Under the pieces are notes generated by a model, which made no database searches, was not told the DNA's origin, and worked only from the letters and a program-made list of their open reading frames with translations. From the NCBI GenBank assembly GCA_000755425.1, contig BBMT01000005.1, positions 310,001 through 374,000 on the forward strand: a stretch of DNA of 64,000 nt, in the 5' to 3' direction. Within the stretch, counting starts at the first letter, position 1. Every line of letters starts with the position of its first letter. A program made the position numbers and the translations under genes. Below, one piece after another: positions 42,835 to 53,400 of the stretch. The DNA comes from Vibrio maritimus. GTDB lineage: Bacteria; Pseudomonadota; Gammaproteobacteria; Enterobacterales; Vibrionaceae.

Positions 42835-42919
42835 TGCACTTAGTGTGCCAAGAATTTAATGCTCATTAAAACAGAGAGTTAGGGAAGTTTGCATGCCATT
42901 TCTCGAAATGACATGCAAA
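42835..42919 (-). promoter_or_regulatory. Sigma-54 promoter and SypG-like enhancer of sypPQR
   Basis: On the minus strand TTGGCACACTAAGTGCAA (42852-42835) fits the -24/-12 pattern TGGCAC-N5-TTGCA. A palindromic element at 42889-42919 (TTTGCATG ... CATGCAAA) holds TTCTCGAAATG at 42900-42910, one base off the TTCTCA-NNN-TG box seen at the other promoters. The element begins directly after the sypO stop. Confidence 0.7.
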
Positions 42920-42928
42920 ATAGCAAAT

Positions 42929-44354
42929 CTAGATACTGATTTTGGGAATAGCTGTGATGACAGGTAGTTTGGCGTCTTCGAGCTGTTGGCGACGACGAAT
43001 GGTCGTATCAAATAGCTCAAGGAATATAGCGGTGCCAACCCCAAGTGCGATTCCGGCAATGACCCCTAATATAGCGAAAACGATAGCTGGCAAATTGGTC
43101 GAGCTGCTCGGAGTGTAGGGTAGGTCAATCACTTTTACGCGCTTATTCTGCTCGAATATACCCAGTGAGCCGGTCAGTTCAGCCATTTCGTAGCGTTCTA
43201 CCAGTTCATCATACAGTTCACGTTTTAGTGTGACGTCACGTTGCAGACGCAATAACTGCTTGGCGTTGCTACCATAGTTTTTAGCGTTGGCGGTAAGTTC
43301 GGCAATCATTGACTCCAAGCTTGAGGTTTCTTGTTTCAACGACTCGTATCGTCCGCGCACTATTTGAAGATTTTGAAGCTGCGTAATCAATAGCGGTTGA
43401 AACTCGCGGCTACTACTGCCGGTACCTGCCGCGCTAGCAATATCCCATAACTGGTCGGAATCGAGTCCAGTTTGTTCACTGTTTAGTAATACTGAACGCT
43501 CTTGCTCTAGCCTTTGAAGTTCACGCAGCTTGGCCTGTACGGCGCTATGGGAGGTGGTGTACTTTGCTTTAAGCAGAGTTAGCTCACTACGTATTTCAAT
43601 GATCTGTTCTTCCAAGCGGCAACAATAGGGTTGGTTTTTGAAAGCTGCTGATCTAAAGTCCCGAGGCTTTTCTCAATACCCGCAAGCTCAGCCTGTTTTT
43701 CTGCACGCTTTTGTTTGAGTTTAGCCAGGCGGCTTAAATTCTCACTTTGCATTTCAGGAGTCGCAGCCGAGTGCGCATTGTAATACTCCGCTAATGCTTG
43801 CTCCGCTTGCTCTAAAGCTTGTTTGCGCTTTTCAATATGAATGGTTAGGAACTCGCTCGAATCGCGTATAGATGACCGCTCAGGGGCAAGCAGCTCCTCA
43901 ATAAAGTGTACGCTCACTGACTCTAGTAACGCTTTCATGCCATCCGGTGACGAAGCTGAGTGTTCGATTTTGATAAAGTCCTTTCCGAGCTGACTGACCG
44001 TTAAGTTAGATGATATTTTTGCGATGACTTGGTCTTGCTCATAAGGCTCATGGTGTCGTCAATAAGATTCAAATCACTCGCGACCGAGAGCAGCACATGG
44101 CGACTGTTAAGTAGGGTTTTGAGTGCTGATAGCCTTTCTTTTAGCATGGTGGATACCGCAATATCTTCAAGAAAAGGGTTCATTTTTGCGGTTTCTTGAA
44201 TCAGCATGCTCGTGTGGGATTTGTATTTGGGTGGCGTCATTACGCCCACTGCATAGGCAATGATCGGCATTACTAGAATAGGGATGACAATCGCGTAGCG
44301 GCGACGCCAAGCGGCCGTCAGCATCACCAATAGACGTATCTTAAGCTCGCTCAT
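42929..44354 (-). CDS. sypO: SypO-like chain-length determinant (Wzz/GNVR family)
   Basis: A polysaccharide co-polymerase of about 475 residues after two repairs (near 44041 and 43613). Membrane segments lie near both ends (YAIVIPILVMPIIAYAVGVM and NLPAIVFAILGVIAGIALGVG), with a long periplasmic coiled-coil domain between them (KRKQALEQAEQALAEYYNAH). A GNVR-type segment with LLRLQRDVTLKRELYDEL precedes the second membrane segment. It should set chain length for the exported polymer. The kinase partner SypD is encoded separately upstream. The ATG overlaps the sypN stop. Confidence 0.82.
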
Positions 44355-45472
44355 AGTGCCTCCAAATACGACTCGAGTGTACTTGCTCTATTATCCCAGC
44401 TATCACTGTCGACTAACCCTTTAGGTAAGGTTTGGTTCTCGCAGGCTATCCGGTTTAGCGTGACCACCATGCCTTCGACATTGCTAACCACATTTACGTG
44501 TTCGCGATAACCAGTGAGAGCGGGAAAGTCGGTGCTGACGATAGGCGTTCTTGCCGCTAGATACTCTTTCAGCTTTAGCGGATTACAGGCCTTGATTTGC
44601 TCATTGAGTACAAATGGTAGAAGGCTAACTGTCCAGTGTTGACTGTAGCCCGGCAGTTCGTGATGAGGTTTCGAACCCAGGTAGAACACGTTATTTGCCG
44701 CGATGATAGGCAGCGAATTAAGCTCAATTTGACCGATAAAGACAAAGTCCCAGTTTGGCAAAGCAGCAATGGTTTGATTCAGTAGTTCATAGTCAAGCCA
44801 ATTTGACAAACTGCCGTAAAAACCAGCAATCGGCCTACCTCGATTGGGTAAATCTAAAGCGCGTTTAGCGGGCTTAGAAAATTGTTCGCTATCGACGCCA
44901 TGGCTGAGCAAGCGAGTTTTATGGCTTGGGAATTTTGAGCATAGCTTTTCGCTGGCGGTGATCACCAAATCTGCCTGTTCTACTAACCCTTTCTCATGAT
45001 CGAGAACGGTCTCGTGATCTACTCCCGCTAAAGCGCCAAAGTCATCGCCGCAGTAATAAACAACCGATCGCTGACCAAGGAGAGCGCAGACATCGGATGC
45101 GGTAGGTAGTGATGTCCAAACAATGGGGTCGTTAAGCTGTAGTCTATCGATCATCGGCTTAAGTTGGTGCGCCATCGCTTTAGCTGCTAACTTGCGGCTC
45201 CAAGTTGCCCTCGGTGCTGGCAAGGTGTGAATATTGGCGATGGTCATACTAGCAGGTCTTTCTATGCGCGTAGTCTGAAAGTGGCTAGCTTTACTTTTAC
45301 CAAGCACTTTGCCGAGTGCACGTCTCATATCATTTGTCGTTAAGCGCGGCTGTCTAAGGCCAATCGAATTGACCCACAACACTTTTCTTTTGCTCGCTAA
45401 ACGCTTTATCAAGTGCTGCGTACTGGAAGGTAGCGCCCCGTAATCTTCACCGAAAACAATCAGATCTCGCAT
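44351..45472 (-). CDS. sypN: SypN-like glycosyltransferase (GT4-like)
   Basis: A GT-B fold glycosyltransferase of 373 residues with an intact frame. The N-terminus is MRDLIVFGEDYGALPSSTQH; GFYGSLSNWLDYELL and NPLKLKEYLAARTPIVSTDF in the C-terminal half are the nucleotide-sugar binding parts. This subgroup has a shorter motif than usual GT4 enzymes. It lies 12 bases after sypM and overlaps sypO by four bases, so sypMNO form one unit. Confidence 0.8.
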   Translation of the reverse strand: MRDLIVFGEDYGALPSSTQHLIKRLASKRKVLWVNSIGLRQPRLTTNDMRRALGKVLGKSKASHFQTTRIERPASMTIANIHTLPAPRATWSRKLAAKAMAHQLKPMIDRLQLNDPIVWTSLPTASDVCALLGQRSVVYYCGDDFGALAGVDHETVLDHEKGLVEQADLVITASEKLCSKFPSHKTRLLSHGVDSEQFSKPAKRALDLPNRGRPIAGFYGSLSNWLDYELLNQTIAALPNWDFVFIGQIELNSLPIIAANNVFYLGSKPHHELPGYSQHWTVSLLPFVLNEQIKACNPLKLKEYLAARTPIVSTDFPALTGYREHVNVVSNVEGMVVTLNRIACENQTLPKGLVDSDSWDNRASTLESYLEAL

Positions 45473-45484
45473 TGCTCTATCCTC

Positions 45485-46212
45485 TTATTGGGTGATTTGT
45501 TTGACCGCTTTAGCAGGTGAGCCCGCAGCGATCACATTAGCCGGTAAATCGTGGGTTACCACGCTCCCCGCAGCGACGATAGTCCCTCTACCAATTGTCA
45601 CACCGGGCTGAACGGTGACCCCTGTTGCCAGCCATACATCTCGCTCTAAGACTATGTCACCCAGTCTATGATCTTCATCTGGAGCTCCTAAAGCGCGCTG
45701 CTCGGCATTCAAAGGGTGCCCTGAATAGCCAAAAAGCTGGCAGCGACCCGCAATACGCACGTTGTCTTGAATTTCCACTTTTCCTGCTACAGCAATGGAC
45801 ACTTGCCAACCGATATCGACATTGCTGCCAACCTTGAGGGTTGGAGTAACCGATGGGTCTGGATGAGGTGTGGTGCGGCCACTCAAGGTGGTGTGCCCGG
45901 ATACACGGCATTCGTTACCAAGCTCTATTTTTAGTGGGCCAGTTACCAATGGGAGACCGCTGTAGAGATAGAGTGAATGCCCGTAGCTAGCAAGGCGTCC
46001 CTTAAATGCTGGTGTGTAAATGAAAAGTCGAGTTAGCGTATCGAAGCCGCCTTTTAATACTGTAATGAGACGGTACATAAGCTTGTTGTAAATACTGGGT
46101 GTTGGGATCCCTGCTGCACGCGCTCGTTTCAACATGGCAAACAGGCGACGCATTTTAGGATTTGGGTGGCTTCGAAGCCAAGTTTTGAAATCAAATGAAG
46201 TTGCTGTAGCAT
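45485..46212 (-). CDS. sypM: SypM-like acyltransferase (left-handed beta-helix)
   Basis: A LbH-fold acetyltransferase of about 242 residues that should O- or N-acetylate the polymer. Hexapeptide repeats run from about residue 90 to the end (VGSNVDIGWQVSIAVAGKVEIQ, VTIGRGTIVAAGSVVTHD, AAGSPAKAV). The open frame continues upstream of the first in-frame ATG as SFDFKTWLRSHPNPK without any start codon. Restoring one base near 46195 joins it to ATG 46212 (MLQQL), which has AAGGA eight bases upstream, so I place the start there. Confidence 0.75.
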
Positions 46213-46280
46213 AATCATGTTCCTTGTTCTTTCCCTGAACCAGCGAGACGTCGCCAGTTTCAACTGTGTACTTTGTTCAA

Positions 46281-46370
46281 TTCAAGAACTGAGCCAATAA
46301 TTTTTTATAATAAAAACAGTTAATTACTTAGATTCTGTGCACGAGGTTTTGCTTTTCTCAAATTGAGAAG
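46281..46370 (-). promoter_or_regulatory. Sigma-54 promoter and SypG-like enhancer of sypMNO
   Basis: On the minus strand TTGGCTCAGTTCTTGAA (46297-46281) resembles a -24/-12 element; the -12 part is weaker (TTGAA). A palindromic TTCTCAAATTGAGAA box lies at 46355-46369, inside the last codons of sypL. The arrangement is the same as before sypA, sypL and sypP. Confidence 0.65.
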
Positions 46371-47731
46371 CGATTTGTGAGACAGCAATGGTGAGTGCAG
46401 CGAGAATATAAATCGGCCATACGAACCCTTGTGTTAAGAAGGTGCCTGATACAAAGGTGCCAACAAGGCCGCTATAAACGGCCATGGCCATTGAACGAAG
46501 GTAAGGAGGGATATCTTCACCATCATCAAGGTTTCGAAGCGTTTGCCTGGCGCACTTAATCAAGCTAGTGATAAACAGTAAAAAGACCGTGAGGCCGAGA
46601 AAGCCAGACTCCGCAAGCACGCCAAACCAGGTACTGTGCACGGCGTGGTTCAGCCCATCCCAATGAGGGCTATAAAAGAAGTAGTTGTAGTAGAAGTTGT
46701 CTAACCCAACCCCGAGTAGAGGATTATCGACGGCCATTTTAAACGCCGCTTCCCAAGCATAAACGCGTCCCATTGCTGACTCATCGATCCCGACTCGGCT
46801 GCCCCCCTGAAGAGCGGCTTGAAATACCGGCAACGGCGTAGAGTACAACCGCGCCAAAAAAGCCCAGTGAAAAGAACAGTACTTTCGATTGGATAAATCG
46901 CCAGCCAAACACGCCAAAAACAGCGAGTGATCCTAGCAGGCCGCCTCGACTTTGCGTGGCAAGAACTGCAAAAAATAGCACGATGGAAGTAGCGGCTGCG
47001 AGCAATCGCATCGGTATGCCGACACCACGGGTAGTGGCAGTGGCGACAGTAAAGGCCAATGGGAACATTAACACCAGTGCTAAATCATTTGGATCGCCGA
47101 GCATAGAACCAAAGCTGCGTCCGATGGTGACTCGCGAGCCTTCAACCAAACCAATGCCGTTAATCGAGTTGGACAGCGCTTTACAGCCCACAATGAGTCC
47201 GGCGATAACAATAGCGAAAGAAAAACGAGACAGCTCCTTTGATGAGGTGATGAGCCAAGATACCGCGAGCGTCATAATGATGATTTTTACGTAGTTGCCG
47301 GTGAACATGGATATGGCTACACCTTTGTTCGACGCAAACGGGATACCTATGATCACTAGTCCCCAAAACACCAACAGCCAAAAGTAGGTGGGGTGCCAAT
47401 AGAGTCTGAGTTTCTGGCTAAACACGGTATGCCAAATGAGCGCAGCCAAGGCACCTGCTGAGAGCATCAAAGGGATCTTGAGCGGGTAAAGTACCGGGAA
47501 GACTTCGTGTATTCGGAAGAAAGAAAATACGATAAATAGAGTCACCAGCCAAAAAGTTTGGCTAAGTACCACTAAAACTCCAATCGGTAACAGCGCGACC
47601 ACCAGGCCGATCACAGGATGTGGTGCGAATACCCATGCTGCCCCAACTAAGCCACACAAAACCAAACTCAGCACAATATGTTTGCTGTGTTTAGTCTGGT
47701 CGATTGGAGATGTGGCGGATGATTGAGTCAT
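46324..47731 (-). CDS. sypL: SypL-like O-antigen ligase / polymerase family protein
   Basis: A Wzy/WaaL-type membrane protein of about 468 residues with ten or more membrane segments. The large periplasmic loop has RVYAWEAAFKMAVDNPLLGVGLDNFYYNYF and HAVHSTWFGVLAESG, typical of the family. The frame is broken by one extra G in a G-run near 46803 (SSGGSRVGIDESAM continues the protein), one of only two apparent insertions in the window. It should join or polymerise repeat units in the periplasm. It starts after its own sigma-54 promoter. Confidence 0.82.
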
Positions 47732-47769
47732 AATTACCTAGCACTGCGTTAGTTGTTATCTACTAACTA

Positions 47770-47880
47770 GGCAAATAGAATGCCAAACATCGGAATATGC
47801 TTGAGGCCTTGTGTAATGGGGTTTCTGGAGGGAGAAGACTGAGTCCTAACGATAGAAACAGAATGTTTCTCATTTTGGGA
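47770..47880 (-). promoter_or_regulatory. Sigma-54 promoter and SypG-like enhancer of sypL
   Basis: On the minus strand TTTGGCATTCTATTTGCC (47787-47770) is a good -24/-12 element. A TTCTCATTTTGGGAA box lies at 47867-47881, about 80 bases upstream. sypL starts 39 bases downstream of the -12 part. Confidence 0.75.
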
Positions 47881-47900
47881 ATCAAATTGAACGGTGAGAT

Positions 47901-48934
47901 TTACGCTTTGAGCCCATACACCCCGAGCATCGTCGGTATTACCACATCGGTAGAGTAGTTAAGTTCAATGGTTTGTTGGGCGTGATACTTGATCTGCGAG
48001 CGTTTTGCGTCTGAAAGCGAGAACCAAGTGTTTAGTGTGGCTCTCATGTCCTCGGGAGTTGAGGTGATCCAGCCATTGCTTCCAGTATCAATAACGCTAG
48101 GAAGCTCACCAAGCTCGAAGCTTATCACTGGTATTCCTCTGGACATTGCTTCTAGTGCTGCCATCGGTAACCCCTCATAGCGAGACGTGATCAGAAGAAG
48201 GTCGACGTTTTGCCAAACCTCATTCATATTCGACTGGTGTCCATGAAATTGCACGTTTGGCGGAGCTATTTCTTTTAACAGCGTTTCCATCGGTCCTGAA
48301 CCATAAACATGAAAATCATGGTGTGGAAAGTGCGTTGCCATTTCAATAAAAGTATCAGGGCCTTTTTCTTCACTTAATCTGCCCACAAATGCGACACTGC
48401 GTGAGGCTAATGAAACAAGCGGCGCCTTGGGAACAAAGTTTTTTACCAGTATGCTTTTGTATGGAAGCTTCGACTGAATAGTGCGGCTGACGCAAATACG
48501 CTGCTCGCTCAGGAAAGCACTGAACCTATCGAGAGCATCATAAAGTTTGACGCGACCTCTCGGGGTTTCTCCAGCGTGAAAGCTTGAAACAATACGGATT
48601 GAGTCGGTATAGCCAATAAGGCGGGTGACTCGCGCTAAAAGGCTACCCTTGTAGCATGAGTATGAATAACGGTCGGGCGTTGATTGTTTTGCTCGGCGCT
48701 ATAGATAGCTTCTTTAAGACGCAAAAGCGGGTGGATATTAGGGTACTCCCGGCTCAAAGTCATTGTAGAGATTGAACACTGGTTTAGTGCCGTTTCGAGC
48801 GGGGGAGTTGGGTGGTATTCGTTGGAAAATACCACCTTAACTTGGTAGCTGTGAGCAACCAAACCTTTGGCAAGCTCCAAGACATGAGTCTCTATGCCAC
48901 CAAATGAGCGGCTGTCTAAAAGTAACCAAATCAT
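47901..48934 (-). CDS. sypH: SypH-like glycosyltransferase (GT4)
   Basis: A GT4 glycosyltransferase of about 344 residues after repair of one base near 48645. The N-terminus is MIWLLLDSRSFGGIETHVLE; the C-terminal domain has VAFVGRLSEEKGPDTFIEMA and TSRYEGLPMAALEAMSRGIPV with the EX7E motif. It starts four bases after the sypG stop, so it is cotranscribed with sypG. An upstream ATG lies inside sypG and is rejected. Confidence 0.8.
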
Positions 48935-48938
48935 TGGA

Positions 48939-50449
48939 TTAGGAAGCACTGTCTTCCGCTTCCCATGCTTGCTTTTTACGATATACGGTGGAAGGACTGA
49001 GCTCCAATAGCACCGCTGCATTGAGTACGTTGCCATCACAGTAGTCAATGGCTTGCTGAATGGTCTCGCGTTCTATTTGCCACATCGGACGGATAGTCAC
49101 TCCTTGAGAATTGCCTAACTCTGCGTTTGGCGGGTTGTCATTAATAGGGCTTTCTACTGGCATAGCGGCAGCCGCTATTTCTGGAACAGGCTCTACTACC
49201 GGGCTTGGCGTTGGGTTGGTCTGTTGCACGACAGAAAGACGGCTATGAGGGGCGTGCGACGCTGATGACTTAGTCGCAGTCGAAGCCATGACTTCGGGGG
49301 GGAGGTGTGAAACCCCGAGAGACTTTTCATCATTGAGCACCACAATGTTGCGGATAATATTTTGTAGCTGACGTACGTTGCCAGGCCAGGTATAGCGTTT
49401 TAGATAGCGCTGTGCCTCTTTCGCTATGGTTTCAAACTTGCGGCCATCCTGCTTGGAATAAATACGCAGAAAATGTTCAGCTAGCGTGACGATGTCACGG
49501 TCGCGTTCTCGCAACGGCGGCATATGGATGGGAACAACGTGGACGCGATAGTAAAGATCTTCCCTAAAGCGGCCTTCTTGAACCTCTAAAAGTGGGTCAC
49601 GGTTGGTCGCGCAGATAATACGGACATCCACTTTTTGCTCTTTGGTTGCACCTAAAGGCGTGAACGTGCCCGTTTGTAGAAAACGCAGCAGCTTTTTCTG
49701 CATTTCCAGATCCATCTCGCAAAGCTCATCCAAGAATAAAGTGCCGCCGTCAGCGAGTGAGGCGGCGCCTTTACGATCCGTTGCTGCGCCAGTAAACGCC
49801 CCTTTAACATGACCAAACACTTCGCTTTCCATAAGATCTTTTGGAATGGCACCACAGTTGATGGCAACGAATGCTTTGTCTTTGCGATTACTTTCATTGT
49901 GGATGGCGTTGGCACAAACCTCTTTACCCGTGCCGCTTTCACCGATGATGAATACGCTTGCATTGGTGTTGGATACCGCATCAATGATTTTATACACGCC
50001 CTGCATAGGGATACTGGCACCAATAAAATCGTGGAAGCGTTCCCGATCCATTTTTTGCTGAATATCATCCAGCATGGTTTCAAGTTCGGCTTGTTTGAGG
50101 TGGATCTGGATAGAGGTTTTGAGTCTGTCAGCGCGGATGGCTTTTCAAGGAAATCTTTCGCGCCTTTTTGAATCAACTTCACTGCCGTGTCTACGCTGCC
50201 ATGGGCGGTGACGACCACAACGGGAATGCTGATGTTTTTCTCTTCAAGCCACTCTAAAATCTCGTCCCCTTGCATATCGGGTAGCTGAAGGTCGAGGATA
50301 ATAAGAGAGGGGATCGTACGTTCAAGTATGCGCTTTGCTTCACCGCCTGTCGCAGCATGAAGTAAGTCAAAAGGTTCATTCTTCAAGTATTGTTTGTAGA
50401 GAACGGCGAGCGAAGACGAGTCCTCTACCAAGAGTACCTTGGGAGTCAT
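48939..50449 (-). CDS. sypG: SypG-like sigma-54-dependent response regulator
   Basis: An NtrC-family activator of about 503 residues after repair of one base near 50138. The receiver domain (1-120) has E9, D10 and phosphoacceptor D53 (LIILDLQLPD). The AAA+ domain has Walker A GESGTGKE, the sigma-54 contact loop GAFTGA, GGTLFLDE and ICATNRD. A Pro/Ser-rich linker leads to a Fis-type helix-turn-helix (NVLNAAVLLELSPSTVYRKK). In V. fischeri SypG activates the syp promoters. Five sigma-54 promoters with a shared upstream box lie in this locus. No sensor kinase gene is next to it. Confidence 0.9.
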
Positions 50450-50579
50450 ACTTACAATCCTTTGTTTGATTAGACGCTGTTGTTTTAATAATAGTACAGA
50501 TTGTCAATTTGCAACAAAGTATTGTCTGTTAAGGTACTGAATAATAACAATTTGACAAGGAGCCTCTCAAAATGGAGGC
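50450..50579 (-). promoter_or_regulatory. Leader region of sypG
   Basis: A 130-base gap between sypD and sypG. On the minus strand a GAGCCTC / GAGGCTC hairpin (50556-50580) follows the sypD stop and may end or slow transcription; it lacks a T-run. TTGACA occurs further on, but no -10 at normal spacing is clear, and no sigma-54 element is seen. So sypG is either read through from sypA-D or has a weak promoter of its own. Confidence 0.4.
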
Positions 50580-51299
50580 TCAAATGGATTGAGATAGGAA
50601 ACGATTGTTACGAACTTTGGTTTTCATCCAGTTAGTTACACGATTGGGTAGCCAACTCAAGCGGTCTATTTCGCGACAGATCTCGTTGGCAAGGGAAGGT
50701 TGATCTCGATAATTGAGTACGGAACCGAGCAATTGAACTGAAGTGGCATCGTTCAATATTTGTGTCGCTTCTGCCACCTGATTGGTCATGGTTACACCAC
50801 TTAATACCACTAAAAAGGTACCGTCGCAGGCATTGGCCACCACTTGAGCAGGTATGTTGTTTTGATTGACATTGAGAATGGGGGAAGTGTCAAAGACGAC
50901 GCGGTCGTATTCTTCCAGCCATTGCTCAGTCTGCTTGCGAAGCTGGATTGGATCTTTAAATCGCAATCGTGTTTTCGGATCGCTTGGTACACTGACACCC
51001 AAAAATACTTTGGGAGAGGTGGAATCACCGTCTTGCTCTTGAAGTAATTGGCTAGAGGTATCACTATTTTCCGAGGGCACCTCAAAATCAAGTGGCACTA
51101 AGCTTGGTCGAAACATATTTAAATCGACGAGCAGTGTTTTGTAGCCGGCCAGTAGATAACGTTCGGTGAGCGCTTTGGCTAGTGTTGTCGTACCTTCTCC
51201 GCTATTACAAGCGGTTAGGCAAATAGAGCGGCACTGCTTTAACTCAGCATTTAGATACAGCTCTTCAATCTCAGCATGAGTGGCAGGTATCGTCATCAC
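50580..51299 (-). CDS. sypD: SypD-like BY-kinase/ParA-type ATPase with degenerate P-loop
   Basis: A CpsD/Wzc-kinase-like protein of 239 residues, the cytoplasmic partner of the polysaccharide export machine. The P-loop is ACNSGEGTTTLAKAL, where T37 stands in place of the usual Walker A lysine. A Walker A' motif LLVDLNMFRP and a Walker B-like VVFDTSPIL are present. The C-terminus (NNRFLSQSI) has no tyrosine cluster. ATP binding and autophosphorylation are thus doubtful. It overlaps sypC by four bases. Confidence 0.75.
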   Translation of the reverse strand: MMTIPATHAEIEELYLNAELKQCRSICLTACNSGEGTTTLAKALTERYLLAGYKTLLVDLNMFRPSLVPLDFEVPSENSDTSSQLLQEQDGDSTSPKVFLGVSVPSDPKTRLRFKDPIQLRKQTEQWLEEYDRVVFDTSPILNVNQNNIPAQVVANACDGTFLVVLSGVTMTNQVAEATQILNDATSVQLLGSVLNYRDQPSLANEICREIDRLSWLPNRVTNWMKTKVRNNRFLSQSI

Positions 51300-53400
51300 A
51301 AGGCTCCAATAATAGCAATGGTCGAAACGATTCGGAAAATATCGGTGAGACCTAAGCGTGCTTGTTCAGCAAAGCTATTGCGGCGATCAGGGACGTAGAC
51401 GGTGTCCCCAGCGCGAAGCACTGGCAGCATTCGAATGTCTGCGGTTTTACTAAACTCAACCAAATCAAATGTGCGAGCTTGCCCCTGGCAGCATGACATG
51501 TTGACGATACTGATTTTACTGATATATGCACGTTCATCCGGGCCGCCAGCCTCGGCTAAAATATCCAAAATAGTCATGTTGTCGTTAAACACATAACGGC
51601 CTGGGCTTTTCACTGCACCAAGTACTCGAACCGTTTTTTCTTTTGGTTTATCAAGCCAGTTTTTGTTTTTCTCTGGGACGTAGATGGTGTCGCCTGGTTT
51701 CACTAGCGGCAAAATAGACTCGTCCCCTGTTTCAAAGTAAGTCGATAAGTTGAGCCTACTTACTTTTGCATAAGGCTTGTCGCGATGTGTTACGCGAATA
51801 TTGTGAATGTCTGCGTCTTTCGTTGGCCCATCTGCAGCTGATAGGATATCTAGAAAATGCATTTCATTGGTAAAGCGATAGCGTCCTGGTGCATTGACTT
51901 GACCAAATACATAGATGGATGCGTCAGAACTTTGCCTTACCCACTGAGCTTTGTTGTCAGACGGGTCTTGTGGAAGATCGTGTACCCTTACTACCGCGCC
52001 CGCGCCAATATAAGGAAGCTCAGATTGTGGTGCGCCTTTTTTAATGAATTCATCGAGGTTAAACACAACGGTTTTCCCGCCGTTTGCCACTTCGATTTTA
52101 GAGGTATCTGCGCGTCCCTTAGGGCCACCAACATGCGCCAACAGATCCATCAGATCCATTTCATCTGACCATTCGATGCGCCAGGCCTTACCACCTCACC
52201 GATGACATTAACTGCGCGGTCGGGCGAGATTTTTAGCCATGATTTTTCGTTAATATCGGTCTTTTCGGGAACAAATATCGCATCGCCAGCTTCGATAAGT
52301 GGGGCTTGAGCGGTGCTAAGACCCTCAGTATAAGCGGTTAAATCAAAAGGAATAATTGAACCATCTGACTTTATCACTCGCATTTGACGAGATTCGGCAA
52401 AACGCGTTGGACCACCGGCGTTGGCGAGTATATCCATAAATGTCGCGCCGGGTTTACCCTCGAACGCTCCTGGTGCAGCAACTTCACCCATAACATAAAC
52501 GGTGTTAGAGCCGGATTTAATTTCCTCTTCCTGCTTAGGGACGAATATAGTTGCGCCCGGCTGCAATGGTGGCAGTAGCGAGGTATCACCACTATCTAGA
52601 TAGCGCTTTAAGTTGAATAAAATAGGAGAGTTATTGCTGATAACACGAATTTGCTCGACACTGGCATAGCGTGTCACCCCGCCTGCTCGCATGAGTACGT
52701 CGACAAGATCTGTATTGGCTTTATAAGAAAATGAGCCCGGCGCGTTGACCTCACCAAACACCTTGATCGCTTGACGTGAATCTGCACTATCACCGGAGTC
52801 GGCAAGCTTTGCTGCGTCAAACTCTTGCTCAACGTTACCAACAAGCGGTGAAGCAGGGACAAAGAGGATATCTAAGGACGCCAGTGCAGGTAAGTCGCTA
52901 TCATCACCAGTATCAAGGAACTGTTTGTAATCGAATTCAATGCGATCGGCGCCGCGGCGGTGAATCATTTTATTGAGCTGTGCCCCAGCTCTGAGCCCCC
53001 CAGCGGCTTGCAGCGCCATTTGCACGTTCGAGTTATAAGGGATGGTGTATTCCCCTGGTGCTTCAACATAACCCTGTACGGAAATCAGTATCTGGCGCTC
53101 GGCGATGAATACTTTGACGTTGCTGGTGTCGCGAAAAACGGTACTAAGTGCATCCACTACGACAGATTCAAGCTGTGTTTCATCAAACCCGGCGACGAAG
53201 ACTTGCCCGACTTCAGGAAGATTAATGCGCCCGCGTTTGTCGACTTGAAATGCTCGGTTAAGGCTAGACTCGCCAGGTAGGTCAACTTGAACGAGGTCGC
53301 CAACTTGGACATTTTTTTCGTCAGCGAACGCTGCTGGGCTGAGTACAATCACGATCATTGCCAATAATAGTGTTGCTAGGGAGTTGAGAAGCTTCATCAT
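51296..53400 (-). CDS. sypC: SypC-like polysaccharide export protein (Wza family, multi-SLBB)
   Basis: A periplasmic/outer-membrane polysaccharide export protein of about 701 residues after repair of one missing C near 52183 (VRPGRIEWSDEMDL). A signal peptide (AAFADE) is followed by the Poly_export domain (VQVGDLVQVDLPGESSLNRAF) and at least five SLBB units (QGYVEAPGEYTIP, FGEVNAPGSFSYK, MGEVAAPGAFEG, FGQVNAPGRYRF, LGAVKSPGRYVF). It ends in a hydrophobic segment. There is no lipobox. It is about twice the length of E. coli Wza. Confidence 0.82.

Noticed and set aside
49652..50140. Continuation of the sypG receiver frame to about 49652
   Set aside because: After 50138 this frame reads nonsense (Lys/Ser-rich), while the other frame has the AAA+ motifs; it is a product of the missing base.
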